Assembly (NCBI RefSeq): GCF_000219535.2
Contig: NZ_CP007806.1
Coordinates: forward strand, 2,762,501 to 2,826,500
Direction of reading: 5' to 3'
From: Brevibacillus laterosporus LMG 15441
GTDB lineage: Bacteria > Bacillota > Bacilli > Brevibacillales > Brevibacillaceae
Length of the DNA stretch: 64,000 nt
Below the pieces are notes generated by a model. That model worked only from the letters and a program-made list of their open reading frames with translations. It had not been told where the DNA came from and made no database searches. Both the position numbers and the translations under genes were made by a program. Numbering within the stretch: the stretch's first letter is position 1; each line of letters opens with the position of its first letter. Shown piece after piece: positions 43,549-52,878 of this stretch.

Positions 43549-45030
43549 CTAAGAGATGCAGTTGCTCTGCTTCAATTCGAGTAGGACTTTTTGGATAATG
43601 GAATTCACTAAATCATCATGAACTCCAAACCCTCCCCGCGTGTTACAAGCCACTTGGTGTGGACGTAGTGCCTCTAGTTCCCTCACCCCATAAGCAATGC
43701 GTCGAATATTAATTAAGTTCATAGGTCCTACGTTATCTGAAGTAGAATTGTTACCCACTGCTCCACAGCCCAATGTTAAAGCAGGTACTAAATTGGTTGT
43801 TCCCCCGATTCCACCTAATGCTGCTGGTGTATTTACTAAAAAGCGAGATACAGGCTGACGTAGACCAAAGTAACGAATAACCTTCTCATCCTGTGCATGA
43901 ATAATACAAGTATGGCCTGCTCCCTCATGTAGCAAAATTTCTTCACATAAATCACATGCTTTCTCCATACTTTCGGCTGTGTAGAATCCTAAAATAGGAG
44001 CCAGTTTTTCCCGTGAGAAAGCTACTTTATAGCCCACCTCTGTTTCCTCTGCAATTAAAAGTCTTGCGTTAGCGGGAACTGTGATCTTAGCTAAATTGGC
44101 AATATGTTGTACACTCTTCCCTACGATTTGCGGATTCATTGAACCATTTTCTCGCATAATCAATCGTCCAACTTTTTCCTTTTCATCTGGGGTTAGAAAA
44201 TAAGCTCCCTGCTTTTTAAATTCTGCTATTACCTTCTCTTTCATGCATCTTTCCACGACGACTGACTGTTCGGAAGCACAAATTGTTCCATTATCAAAGG
44301 TTGAGCTATCAAAAATACGCTTGACTGCATTCTGCAAATCAGCAGATTTATCAATGAAAGCAGGCCCATTCCCCGATCCGACACCGATTGCCGGCGTTCC
44401 CGAACTGTAGGCTGCTTTTACCATTGCTGAGCCGCCTGTTGCTAAAATCAGCTGAACATCTTTGTGTTTCATCAATTCGTTGGTTCCTTGAATGGTAGGC
44501 ATCTCCATACAAGTCACAATATCTTCAGGACCACTTGCTGAGGCAATTGCTTCCCTTATGATCTTTATCGTTTCCAAAATACATTTTTTCGCATTTGGAT
44601 GAGGGGAAAAAATAATGGAATTACCGGCTTTCATGGAAATAAGGGATTTATATAAGACAGTAGAGGTTGGATTCGTCGATGGGATTAATCCAGCGATTAC
44701 TCCTACTGGCACTCCTACCTCGATGACTTTTTTCACTGTATCCTCGTTTAAAATCCCAATCGTTTTTAGTTCCTTAATATGCTCATAAACGACCTGACTG
44801 CCAAACAGGTTTTTGATTACCTTATCCTCCCAGATGCCAAAGCCAGTCTCTTCTACCGCTAGCTTTGCCAATCGTTCGGCATGTGCGACACCAGCATTTG
44901 CCACTGCTTTAACAATGGTATCAATCTGCTCCTGGGACATTTTACTTAAAGTCCTTTGAGCCGTATTCGATCTCTTTATCAGATTTCTTACTTCTTGTAC
45001 GGAAAGTAAGTCTTTATCAGAAAGCATCAT
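43549..45030 (-). CDS. eutE: EutE acetaldehyde dehydrogenase (CoA-acylating)
   Basis: 493 residues. Contains GVPVGVIAGLIPSTNPTSTV, LILATGGSAMVKAAYSSGTP, GNGPAFIDKSADLQNAVKR and the catalytic-Cys loop FDNGTICASEQSVVVE. It oxidises acetaldehyde to acetyl-CoA with NAD+ inside the microcompartment. The N-terminal LLSVQEVRNLIKRSNTAQ is a probable encapsulation peptide. Start overlaps the upstream stop by ATGA. Confidence 0.95.
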   Translation of the reverse strand: MMLSDKDLLSVQEVRNLIKRSNTAQRTLSKMSQEQIDTIVKAVANAGVAHAERLAKLAVEETGFGIWEDKVIKNLFGSQVVYEHIKELKTIGILNEDTVKKVIEVGVPVGVIAGLIPSTNPTSTVLYKSLISMKAGNSIIFSPHPNAKKCILETIKIIREAIASASGPEDIVTCMEMPTIQGTNELMKHKDVQLILATGGSAMVKAAYSSGTPAIGVGSGNGPAFIDKSADLQNAVKRIFDSSTFDNGTICASEQSVVVERCMKEKVIAEFKKQGAYFLTPDEKEKVGRLIMRENGSMNPQIVGKSVQHIANLAKITVPANARLLIAEETEVGYKVAFSREKLAPILGFYTAESMEKACDLCEEILLHEGAGHTCIIHAQDEKVIRYFGLRQPVSRFLVNTPAALGGIGGTTNLVPALTLGCGAVGNNSTSDNVGPMNLINIRRIAYGVRELEALRPHQVACNTRGGFGVHDDLVNSIIQKVLLELKQSNCIS

Positions 45031-45680
45031 GTAGTTACCCCTTCTTTATGCATTTTGGTAATCTCCTGAACAAGCTGAGCTTTTTTGGCTTGTCTCACTT
45101 GCCTATTGTTAATCGTCACGATTCCTAATCGTTTCGCTTCCTCTCTTAGCTCACCAACTGTCATTTTCTCTAGCTGCTCTGCCTGACTTTCAGGTAGTGG
45201 AATGGTGGCGTTATCCGAGTTAGTCAACGGTGGCGATGCTGTATCCGCAAGAGCCTCCCCTTGATCGGGTAGCAATTCAATATCAAGGTCTTGTAGCTCT
45301 TCGGTTGTTTTTGATTTGCCCGATTCTCCAAGCTCCTTCGTCTGTGAAGGTGTTTGGAGAATTTGTGTAGGTAGCTTGCGGTCTCTTGGTTGGAATGGTA
45401 AGCTATTCGGCTGTTCCACCATTCGATATAAGTTATCATCTGGATTTGAGATCACATGCTTAGAAATTAGTGTGCCAACTCTATTCACTGCTTCTGCCCC
45501 TGCTTCCACAGCAGCAGTAATCGCTGACACATCTCCTGTAATTTTTACGGTAACAAAGCCATTTTTTATTTTCTCCAACCCAATCAAGGTAACATTAGCT
45601 GCCTTCATGGCCGCATCCGCTGCTTCTATAGACGCCAACAGCCCTTTTACCTCAATGAGTCCTAAAGCATTTTTTCTCAT
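45027..45680 (-). CDS. BMC shell protein with C-terminal Rho_N/SAP-like tail
   Basis: 217 residues. Residues 1-90 form a BMC domain (NALGLIEVKGLLASIEAADA, VTLIGLEKIKNGFVTVKITG). An acidic, Pro/Ser/Gln-rich linker (about 95-165) follows. The last 45 residues, starting LEKMTVGELREEAKRLGI and ending KAQLVQEITKMHKEG, look like the Rho N-terminal/SAP helical motif (M-T-V-x-E-L-R-x-x-A-K-x-L-G-I...K-x-x-L-x-x-x-I). In E. coli EutK a BMC domain is fused to a nucleic-acid-binding-type HTH, so this is an EutK analogue with a different tail. Confidence 0.8.
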   Translation of the reverse strand: MRKNALGLIEVKGLLASIEAADAAMKAANVTLIGLEKIKNGFVTVKITGDVSAITAAVEAGAEAVNRVGTLISKHVISNPDDNLYRMVEQPNSLPFQPRDRKLPTQILQTPSQTKELGESGKSKTTEELQDLDIELLPDQGEALADTASPPLTNSDNATIPLPESQAEQLEKMTVGELREEAKRLGIVTINNRQVRQAKKAQLVQEITKMHKEGVTT

Positions 45681-45696
45681 AGGATCACCTTATTAC

Positions 45697-46350
45697 TTAA
45701 TAACTTTGTGGATTTTCTGCAACGTATTGGACGGCATCGGCAAATGCATCACATGCTGCCTTACAAGCGGATTGACTTCCTGTTAGCAATGCACCACCGA
45801 AGTTGGTCTCCGAGGGTGGACCGTAGAATGTCGCCAGCTTAACATCGGCTGCTTTCAAGGCAGCATCAAGGGCATACATTGCTTCTAAAGGAGGTGCAAT
45901 CAGGTAGGCAATAGCTTCTGCATCCTCTAAATTTGCCATCTTGGACAAATATGTTCCTGGTCGAGAAACACAATGAGCAAAGTAAGCGATAGAATCATCA
46001 TCATTAGCACTGACAAAATGAGCTCCATTATGAATGAAGTCGACCGCTGTATGTAAGCCACTTCGAATTTCTGCTGGATTTGGACCAGCCAATATTCCTA
46101 TTACTTCTCCCGCCAGCTTCGAATTGGCATTGGCAGCTCCTGCATACATTGATTTGGCATATACGACATCAACGGCTGCCTCCTTTGTCGCTTCATCCAA
46201 AGCAGTATAGGTTACATCGTCGCTGTCAGCCGTTATAATCCCTAAGCTTTTTTGGTTGGGTTGTAGCTGAAATGCTTTTACCATATCGGGAGCTACATTT
46301 GGGATGATTTTTACACTCAACACATTCGCCCGAAGTGCATCATTCTTCAT
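45697..46350 (-). CDS. eutL: EutL trimeric shell protein
   Basis: 217 residues made of two circularly permuted BMC modules: LSVKIIPNVAPDMVKAFQLQ and AIAYLIAPPLEAMYALDAAL. The SRPGTYLSKMANLEDAEAIA region and GAHFVSANDDDSIAYFAHCV are typical of EutL, whose trimers can open a large central pore for ethanolamine or cofactor passage. Confidence 0.95.
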   Translation of the reverse strand: MKNDALRANVLSVKIIPNVAPDMVKAFQLQPNQKSLGIITADSDDVTYTALDEATKEAAVDVVYAKSMYAGAANANSKLAGEVIGILAGPNPAEIRSGLHTAVDFIHNGAHFVSANDDDSIAYFAHCVSRPGTYLSKMANLEDAEAIAYLIAPPLEAMYALDAALKAADVKLATFYGPPSETNFGGALLTGSQSACKAACDAFADAVQYVAENPQSY

Positions 46351-46382
46351 TTAAAAATTCCCTCCTAAGGACAATGGGGAGT

Positions 46383-47315
46383 TTATAGTTTTAAATCGAT
46401 TCCGCTCGCTTTTTTCTCCAGCATAGTCTTAATCAGCTCTGCAATATGGGCACCCGCTTCTACAGGGGGTGTTCCGCCCTTATGGATATTGGAGATAACT
46501 GTGCGGCGTGCTTCTGGCATATTAATCGTTGCCTTGTAAGCGATATAAGCACTCATCGACTCTGCTGTGACCAGACCTGGACGCTCACCGATTAATACAC
46601 AGGTTACGTCTGCTCCAAGTATCTCGGAGATTTGATCCATAGCGCCAACACGGCCTAATTTCACAAAAAATGGTGTTCCCACCTGAATTTTATACCCCTC
46701 TAATCCTTGTATGATCGCTGGCAAAATATCCTTTGCATTCGCTTCTACCGCAGCAGAGCTTAGCCCATCAGACACATAGATTTGAACTTGGGGCTGCTTC
46801 TGACAGTTTTCCTTAATCTTTTGCAAGCCCTCTTCAGATATTTTTCGTCCCAAATCCGGTCTGGTTAAATATTCATCCTTATCCTTACAAAGAGTCTGTA
46901 CGCTAAAGAGATTCATCTCTTGTAAGAACTGTTCATCTACATGTGAAAACACAGCGTCCTGTGCCGCAGCATGGTCCGCCCGAAAGCGAAGCGTGGTTTC
47001 TGTCTTATACCGAGGACCTGCACGCCAAATTCCCAGACGGGCGGGGGTGCGTTCTTTCATTTTTAAATAACCTTTTGCATCTACTGGATCAGGCACTAAC
47101 AATTGGCTTTTTAGATCAATTTTCGTAATATCATCAATAGCTCCATCGGAAGGCATCTGCGGTTGGACAACCCATCCACCACCGACATTAGATTCAGGTC
47201 GAGGCTTGGCGGATTTAATTTCAATTTTTCCCTCCGTTCTCACTGCCCCTTCATTGGAGGTTAATTCCAATAAAACCTGTTCTACTACTTTTCTGATGTC
47301 ATTTTCTTGAAGCAT
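46383..47315 (-). CDS. eutC: EutC ethanolamine ammonia-lyase small subunit
   Basis: 310 residues. The N-terminal [20 protein letters not shown] is a probable encapsulation helix, followed by a flexible linker. The catalytic part has [49 protein letters not shown]-like [15 protein letters not shown], and [20 protein letters not shown]. With EutB it splits ethanolamine to acetaldehyde and ammonia, using adenosylcobalamin. Confidence 0.95.
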   Translation of the reverse strand: MLQENDIRKVVEQVLLELTSNEGAVRTEGKIEIKSAKPRPESNVGGGWVVQPQMPSDGAIDDITKIDLKSQLLVPDPVDAKGYLKMKERTPARLGIWRAGPRYKTETTLRFRADHAAAQDAVFSHVDEQFLQEMNLFSVQTLCKDKDEYLTRPDLGRKISEEGLQKIKENCQKQPQVQIYVSDGLSSAAVEANAKDILPAIIQGLEGYKIQVGTPFFVKLGRVGAMDQISEILGADVTCVLIGERPGLVTAESMSAYIAYKATINMPEARRTVISNIHKGGTPPVEAGAHIAELIKTMLEKKASGIDLKL

Positions 47316-47332
47316 GCTCTAGCCTCCATTCC

Positions 47333-48706
47333 TTACGCTAGGAAAACAGATGCATCCCCAGCACGTTTTGTTAGCTTACCATTCTCGATGAATCCCATTT
47401 TTTCCATCCATTTTTCAAATTCAGATATCGGCCTTAAATGAAGTAGTTCACGAAGAGTTGCTGTTTCATGATAACCAGTTGTTTGATAGTTCAGCATCAC
47501 ATCGTCTCCATGGGGAATACCCATGAAATAGTTACAGCCAGCCGTGGATAAAAGAACCGCCAAATTCTCGATATCGTTTTGATCCGCTTTCATATGGTTC
47601 GTATAGCAAGCATCACAGCCCATGGAAATACCGGTTAATTTCCCCATGAAATGATCTTCCAAACCTGCGCGAATGACCTGCTTACTGTTGTACAGATACT
47701 CAGGTCCAATGAATCCCACTACGGTATTTACCAGAAACGGGTCGTACTTCTTAGCAAAACCATAGCAACGTGCTTCCAGCGTTACCTGATCCACACCATG
47801 ATGAGCCTCAGAAGATAGCTCAGAGCCTTGTCCTGTCTCAAAATACATGACATTTGGGCCGGTTGCCGTTCCGTCTCTGTGTGCCAATTGACGTGCCTCT
47901 TCAATCATGTCCCCTGAAATTCCGAAGGCTTCATTTCCTTTTTGAGTACCAGCAATACTTTGGAAAATAAGATCGGCTGGAGCTCCCTTGCGGATTGCCT
48001 CCATCTGGGTAGTCACATGGGCTAACACACAGTTTTGCGTAGGAATTGACCATTTTTGCTTGAAATCTTCAAATCTCTTCAATACCCGACTTACGCTTTC
48101 CACGGAATCATCTACGGGATTTAATCCAATAACAGCATCACCAATGCCAAAGGTAAGCCCCTCCATTAAGGAAGCTGTAATTCCGTCTGGATCATCTGTG
48201 GGATGGTTGGGCTGCAATCGAGCTGACAGTGTGCCCTCATAGCCAATTGTGGTATTACAGTGGGCTTGAATACGGATTTTTTTTGCTCCATAAATAAGGT
48301 CCAAATTCGACATAAGCTTCGTGACCGCGGCAACCATTTCACTGGTTAGCCCCCTGCTAATTCTTTTGATATTTTCCTCTGTTGTATTTTCATCAAGAAT
48401 CCATTCACGTAGCTCAGAGACTGTCCAGTTCTTTATTTCGTTATAAATTTTTTCGTTGACCCCATCTTGAATGATCCGTGTCACTTCATCTTCTTCATAA
48501 GGAATAGCTGGATTATTCCGCAGGTCAGCCATTGTAAATTCACTCAGCACAATTTTAGCTGCTACCCTCTCTTCTGAGTTTTCCGCCGCGAGGACAGCCA
48601 ATTTATCTCCTGATTTTTCTTCGTTTGCTTTTGCCATGACGTCCATCACATTTTTAAATTGATATGCATTGCCAAAAAGGGTTGTTTTAAGTTTCAACGC
48701 CGTCAC
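47333..48706 (-). CDS. eutB: EutB ethanolamine ammonia-lyase large subunit
   Basis: 457 residues, the usual length. It includes MTALKLKTTLFGNAYQFKNV, RIQAHCNTTIGYEGTLSARL, GLTFGIGDAVIGLNPVDDSV, GSELSSEAHHGVDQVTLEAR and SMGCDACYTNHMKADQND. It holds the substrate and the adenosylcobalamin radical chemistry. No cobalamin adenosyltransferase (EutT/PduO) is encoded next to it, so the cofactor must be supplied from elsewhere. Confidence 0.97.
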   Translation of the reverse strand: MTALKLKTTLFGNAYQFKNVMDVMAKANEEKSGDKLAVLAAENSEERVAAKIVLSEFTMADLRNNPAIPYEEDEVTRIIQDGVNEKIYNEIKNWTVSELREWILDENTTEENIKRISRGLTSEMVAAVTKLMSNLDLIYGAKKIRIQAHCNTTIGYEGTLSARLQPNHPTDDPDGITASLMEGLTFGIGDAVIGLNPVDDSVESVSRVLKRFEDFKQKWSIPTQNCVLAHVTTQMEAIRKGAPADLIFQSIAGTQKGNEAFGISGDMIEEARQLAHRDGTATGPNVMYFETGQGSELSSEAHHGVDQVTLEARCYGFAKKYDPFLVNTVVGFIGPEYLYNSKQVIRAGLEDHFMGKLTGISMGCDACYTNHMKADQNDIENLAVLLSTAGCNYFMGIPHGDDVMLNYQTTGYHETATLRELLHLRPISEFEKWMEKMGFIENGKLTKRAGDASVFLA

Positions 48707-48716
48707 CTCATAACTG

Positions 48717-50150
48717 TTAGGAATGAAATACTAGAGTTTTAATGATTACAGGTAGCACACGGCCGTTTGCCAGTGGTTTTCCTATATCGATGTAATCGCC
48801 GTTTTCTAAGCGGATGCTATCAATGCATACAACCTCTTTCGAAAATTGCAGTTGCCTATGCATCGTCTGACCTAACACTTTGGCAAAATCCATTTCAACA
48901 ATGACCACCAAGGGCAAATCTGCTTTTATTAACGCCTCCATACCACCGATTAAAGCTTTGGCAAGCTCCTGAATTTCTGTAAAGCTTGGGCTTTTTTTCC
49001 CATGAATAGCAATGGCGACAGGCTGCCATTCGTTTTCTAATATGAACCAACGTAATTTTTCCTGTAGGACATTTTGTAAATGAGCAAAGCCTTGTGATTC
49101 ATCCTCTTCTGTTAGCTTTAAAATAGGCAGATTTTTCATAGGAAAGTTTTCCTCTGTGTATGTAATCGTGCTCCCACTTATCTCGGTTGTATGCGTCCCT
49201 GCTCCAACGACAGTTGCCCGGATCGTCTCTGCAGCTTGCACCAATTTCAATTTTTCGCAAAGAGATGACTGGCGAATCGCTTGTCCTAGCAAAATTCCTA
49301 TATCCCCGTAAGCTAGTACATCATCAGCTTGTGGATGATAGACATAATCTGCCACTCCGCCAGAGAAAGAAATGTATTGCGGGTGAATCCGATCATCAAT
49401 TCCATGATGGGTTACAATGGTTGAATAAAATGGGGTACGCTGTGTCAGATTGACGGACTGCTCCAGCAGGCTCACCATTTCCATTACTACTTTTCGCAAC
49501 TGTTCGATATCAGCTATATCCCCCTCTTTTACCTGTAAATTCCTCTCGTTGATAAGCTGCTTGATTTTATCAGCAATGTAGGTAATTTTACGTGTAGAGG
49601 GTTCGATTTTTATGAGCCTGCCTCCAATATCCAAACATCCTGTATTCACCAATTCCCCGTCGTTAAATACAGCTAAATTGGTTGTGCCACCACCAATATC
49701 TAAATTGACAACACTAGCCCCCTTCTCTTCTGATACCTTGTCTATTCCAGCTCCCTTTGCCGAAATAATGGATTCAAGATCAGGACCGGCCGTTGCCACA
49801 ACAAAATCTCCGGCAAAACCACTCAAACTCTGCAATACATCCCTTGCATTTTGCTTTCGAGCAGTCTCGCCAGTGATAATGACAGCACCTGTTTGCACGT
49901 CACTAGGCCGAACATGTGCCTGTTGATACTCTTTTTCTACAATCCTGCGAACCGCGTCACTATCAATCTCGGTCTGGGAAAGTAACGGAGTAAAATGAAT
50001 GTCGCTTCGATAGATAATCTCTTTATCCACGATCGTAATGCGCGGAACTCCAAAAGCAGATGCTGTATTTTCGATGCCAATCTTGCTAAATACGAGTTGT
50101 GTGGTTGATGTACCAATGTCTATTCCGACACTAAGCACTTCCTCTTTCAT
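48717..50150 (-). CDS. eutA: EutA reactivating factor
   Basis: 477 residues. VLSVGIDIGTSTTQLVFSKI opens the Hsp70/actin-like ASKHA fold; VVNLDIGGGTTNLAVFNDGE carries the second phosphate loop; YISFSGGVADYVYHP follows. EutA exchanges damaged cobalamin out of ethanolamine ammonia-lyase, driven by ATP. Ends 10 bp before eutB. Confidence 0.95.
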   Translation of the reverse strand: MKEEVLSVGIDIGTSTTQLVFSKIGIENTASAFGVPRITIVDKEIIYRSDIHFTPLLSQTEIDSDAVRRIVEKEYQQAHVRPSDVQTGAVIITGETARKQNARDVLQSLSGFAGDFVVATAGPDLESIISAKGAGIDKVSEEKGASVVNLDIGGGTTNLAVFNDGELVNTGCLDIGGRLIKIEPSTRKITYIADKIKQLINERNLQVKEGDIADIEQLRKVVMEMVSLLEQSVNLTQRTPFYSTIVTHHGIDDRIHPQYISFSGGVADYVYHPQADDVLAYGDIGILLGQAIRQSSLCEKLKLVQAAETIRATVVGAGTHTTEISGSTITYTEENFPMKNLPILKLTEEDESQGFAHLQNVLQEKLRWFILENEWQPVAIAIHGKKSPSFTEIQELAKALIGGMEALIKADLPLVVIVEMDFAKVLGQTMHRQLQFSKEVVCIDSIRLENGDYIDIGKPLANGRVLPVIIKTLVFHS

Positions 50151-50162
50151 TCTGTTACCACC

Positions 50163-50603
50163 TCAAGTGTTTCCTGCGAGCAATTCCTTGATTTTCTCAA
50201 GACCTTTTTTTTCATAGCTACTCACATGAAAAATTTGTTGTGCTCCTGCTTCACGTAAAAACTGTTCGGCACGCTCCAGCTCTTCCTGTTGATTACACCG
50301 ATCTACTTTAGTAACAATCCCAATCACTGGTTTAGCAAAGGCGCTAGCAAATTGAACGGGGAACAAACTAGCTTGATCCGTGCAAGCTTGTACGAATCCA
50401 ATCAAATCACACTCTGCTGAGGTTACGATAAGGGCACGGTAATAATTACGGTTCTCAATATACTCACCAGGCGTATCAATAATATTTTCTACAGTTTCAA
50501 TCATCTGTGTTTTATGGTAGCTGAGTTTTGTATTCATAAGAGCTTGTGTCAGAGTTGTTTTTCCACAGCCCGTTCTACCCACTAGCATTATGATTTTTCC
50601 CAT
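50163..50603 (-). CDS. eutP: EutP small GTPase-like protein
   Basis: 146 residues: MGKIIMLVGRTGCGKTTLTQ (P-loop), NIIDTPGEYIENRNYY (switch II DTPGE) and IGIVTKVDRCNQQEELERAE (TKxD). EutP/PduV proteins are shell-associated P-loop proteins; an acetate kinase activity has been reported for EutP, and PduV affects compartment positioning. Adjacent to eutS. Confidence 0.93.
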   Translation of the reverse strand: MGKIIMLVGRTGCGKTTLTQALMNTKLSYHKTQMIETVENIIDTPGEYIENRNYYRALIVTSAECDLIGFVQACTDQASLFPVQFASAFAKPVIGIVTKVDRCNQQEELERAEQFLREAGAQQIFHVSSYEKKGLEKIKELLAGNT

Positions 50604-50605
50604 AG

Positions 50606-50950
50606 CTATGACCTCGTTATCGATGTAGCTGAAAAATGTAAGACTTCAGAGAGCATTTTCAGAACTTCTCGTAGCGCAGATTCCACACTTGAGATATCAC
50701 CGGTAATGACAAGTGAACCACTGAATCTATCTACGAAACCAATGGAAACATCCGCAGATTTGGTGGCAACATCTGCTGCAATGATGGAAGCCTCGCTTGG
50801 CGTGATCGTTAGGATTCCAATCGCTTTGATATTTTCAGAGAGAAGACCCAGCTTTTTATATAGATCGGGATTGGGATTTGCAATCAAGTGGGCTAGAGTC
50901 ACCTGCTTTCCTGGAACATATTCTTGAATGACACGTTGTTTCTCTTCCAT
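50606..50950 (-). CDS. eutS: EutS shell protein, first gene of operon
   Basis: 114 residues from the ATG at 50950; other ATGs 9 and 15 bases upstream are open, but the protein from [20 protein letters not shown] aligns best with known EutS. Bent circularly permuted BMC fold: [56 protein letters not shown]. It forms hexamers that may shape shell edges. No regulator (EutV/EutW or EutR) is found upstream. Confidence 0.93.
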   Translation of the reverse strand: MEEKQRVIQEYVPGKQVTLAHLIANPNPDLYKKLGLLSENIKAIGILTITPSEASIIAADVATKSADVSIGFVDRFSGSLVITGDISSVESALREVLKMLSEVLHFSATSITRS

Positions 50951-51101
50951 ATGCTTCATCACCACACTTCATAGTTATTATGATTGTTAGCTAGACAAAG
51001 TATGCTTTAAGTCAAACATGTGTTTATGAAAAAATGGTTAAAATAAATCAAGCTGATAAAAGACAAAATAACACTATGTCTGCTTATTAAAGGAGAAAGC
51101 T

Positions 51102-51140
51102 ATGAAATCGGAACCCTACCTTGTGATAGATATAGGATGA
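51102..51140 (+). CDS. 12-codon leader ORF upstream of eutG
   Basis: AAAGGAGAAAGCT is followed by ATG and the codons for MKSEPYLVIDIG, then TGA. The ribosome site is excellent. The peptide looks like the first residues of an ASKHA-type kinase or chaperone (YLVxDIGT), so this may be the stump of a deleted gene, or a leader peptide. It ends 17 bases before the eutG start. Confidence 0.4.
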   Translation: MKSEPYLVIDIG

Positions 51141-51157
51141 GTTGAAAGGAGACAGAT

Positions 51158-52315
51158 ATGAATCATTTTCAAATAAAAACGAGCATTCATTTCGGGACAG
51201 ATGCTTTATCTAGTCTTCAGCGTATAGAGAATAAACGTATTTTCGTGGTAACCGATCCCTTCATGATTAAGTCCGGGATGATTGATAAGGTTAAGCTTCA
51301 GCTAGAGGAAAAAAACGAACATATCACCATTTTTCATAATATCGTGCCAGATCCTCCCCTCGAAAACATCGTGAATGGTATACAGGTCATGAGTGCAGCC
51401 GATCCTGATGTCGTGATCGCTTTAGGTGGCGGATCAGCAATTGATGCAGCAAAAGCAATTTGTCTGTTTAACAATCGCCTGAATCAAAAAGAAGCGATTA
51501 CAAAAGAGGTAACATTCATCGCCATTCCAACTACGAGTGGGACTGGTTCTGAGGTAACGAGTTTTTCGGTTGTTACAGATCGGACTAAAAATGTAAAATA
51601 CCCGCTCGTTTCTGATGAAATGCTCCCAACTGAGGCAATCCTTGACCCGGAGCTCGTAAAAACTGTCCCTCCATTTATAACAGCTGATACCGGAATCGAT
51701 GTGCTAACGCATGCTCTGGAAGCCTACGTATCTACGCTTTCCTCAGACTTTACGGACGCCTTCTCGGAGAAAGCCATACGACTTGTGTTTGCCTATTTAG
51801 AAAAATCATTTCGAAATGGGGAAGATCATCTTTCACGTGAGAAAATGCATAATGCCTCCTGTATAGCCGGACTTGCCTTTAATACAGCCTCATTGGGTAT
51901 TAGCCACAGTATGGCGCATATTATTGGAGCCAAGTTTCATATTCCTCATGGGAGAAGCAATGGCATCGTGTTGCCGTACGTCATTGAATACAATGCTCAC
52001 ATTAAAGGGTATACAGATCGAAGTTTCAGCATAGCGGCCAGTAAATATGCGGAAATCGCTAAGCTTTTGAATTTGCCCTCCTCCGATACACGAAACGGAG
52101 TAAAAAATCTGATTATCGCAGTGAAAAAGCTTCGAAAGGATTTAGGAATGCCCGCGTCTCTAAAAGAAGCAGGAGTAAAAAAAGAGGAGTTTTATCAGGA
52201 GCTGGATAGTTTAGCCGAGATAGCTATGAAGGATAAATGTACAATTACAAATCCGCGTTCCCCTAGCATTGGGGATCTAAAGAATCTTTTTGAACAGGCT
52301 TTTTTAGGAAATTAG
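51158..52315 (+). CDS. eutG: EutG iron-containing alcohol dehydrogenase
   Basis: 385 residues; AAAGGAG site. Family III ADH motifs: ALGGGSAIDAAKAICLF (NAD binding), FIAIPTTSGTGSEVTSFSVV, TGIDVLTHALEAYVSTLSSD, and metal His residues in GISHSMAHIIGAKFHIPHGR. It reduces acetaldehyde to ethanol, regenerating NAD+ for EutE. It is transcribed away from the eut operon, with a shared 190-bp control region. Confidence 0.93.
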   Translation: MNHFQIKTSIHFGTDALSSLQRIENKRIFVVTDPFMIKSGMIDKVKLQLEEKNEHITIFHNIVPDPPLENIVNGIQVMSAADPDVVIALGGGSAIDAAKAICLFNNRLNQKEAITKEVTFIAIPTTSGTGSEVTSFSVVTDRTKNVKYPLVSDEMLPTEAILDPELVKTVPPFITADTGIDVLTHALEAYVSTLSSDFTDAFSEKAIRLVFAYLEKSFRNGEDHLSREKMHNASCIAGLAFNTASLGISHSMAHIIGAKFHIPHGRSNGIVLPYVIEYNAHIKGYTDRSFSIAASKYAEIAKLLNLPSSDTRNGVKNLIIAVKKLRKDLGMPASLKEAGVKKEEFYQELDSLAEIAMKDKCTITNPRSPSIGDLKNLFEQAFLGN

Positions 52316-52336
52316 GTATCAATATTAATTTTGCTA

Positions 52337-52365
52337 TTGACAATTTCGAATTGTACCAGTATCAT
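52337..52365 (+). promoter_or_regulatory. Sigma-A promoter of the M-box/mgtA transcript
   Basis: TTGACA (52337-52342), 17-base spacer, TATCAT (52360-52365). The riboswitch starts about 17 bases later. A near-consensus promoter in the right place. Confidence 0.8.
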
Positions 52366-52381
52366 TCACTATAACAATTAA

Positions 52382-52556
52382 GTCCTCGTTAGGTGAGGCT
52401 CCTATACAAACATAGGCCACTGCCCAGAAATATCGAAAGATGCCCATGGGTAGAACAGGAACTGTCGGATTAAGGCTTTTCTTAAGGTGGCTAAGAGATT
52501 GTGTTACTCTCTTTACGTTGTATAGTGCCAAAACTCGACTAGGGGGAGCGAAAATG
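52382..52556 (+). promoter_or_regulatory. M-box (ykoK) Mg2+ riboswitch
   Basis: Conserved M-box blocks in order: cgttaggtgaggctcctata, cataggccactgccc, gatgcccatgggta, aacaggaactgtcgg, aaggcttttcttaaggtggc, gttgtatagtgccaaa and the closing gactaggggg. This is the ykoK leader class, which binds several Mg2+ ions; high Mg2+ favours the downstream terminator. The P-type Mg2+ ATPase gene downstream is a classical target. Confidence 0.92.
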
Positions 52557-52580
52557 CTTTTTTTGGCTATGCATATTTCC

Positions 52581-52611
52581 AACCCTCTAGTTATTTCTAG
52601 AGGGTTTTTCA
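52581..52611 (+). terminator. Riboswitch expression-platform terminator
   Basis: AACCCTCTAG and CTAGAGGGTT form a 10-bp stem with a 6-base loop, then TTTTC. It lies 25 bases after the M-box. Confidence 0.85.
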
Positions 52612-52818
52612 TTTTGTAAAGGGGGGATTCCACATGGAAGGCAGTCCTAGTAATCAATGTAAACAGCTATATCAATCATCTGTAACAAGAGAGAAGCATA
52701 TTTTCTATGCCCTTACATGTTTGCTATGCTCTTTTTTTCGCCCTCCTTTACCAACTACGTGGGTGTATTTAAGTATGTGTACATGACATGCGAGTGCATA
52801 GAAAAATAGTGCAGCTAG

Positions 52819-52847
52819 CTCTCTCTTTTACAGGGAGAGTTTTTTTG
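52819..52847 (+). terminator. Second hairpin with T-run just before mgtA
   Basis: CTCTCT and GGAGAG around a loop, followed by seven Ts, 12 bases upstream of the GGGAGG site of the ATPase gene. Leader from 52612 to 52818 has no gene. A second control point is possible. Confidence 0.55.
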
Positions 52848-52878
52848 TGTCTATTTTTCACACTCGGGAGGTACTACC

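Noticed and set aside
50966-51157. EutV-type dual-hairpin antiterminator site
   Set aside because: I could not find two overlapping hairpins with the expected conserved loop residues by eye.
52334-52657. Minus-strand 107-codon ORF
   Set aside because: It lies over the M-box riboswitch and its terminator, has no ribosome site and no family resemblance.
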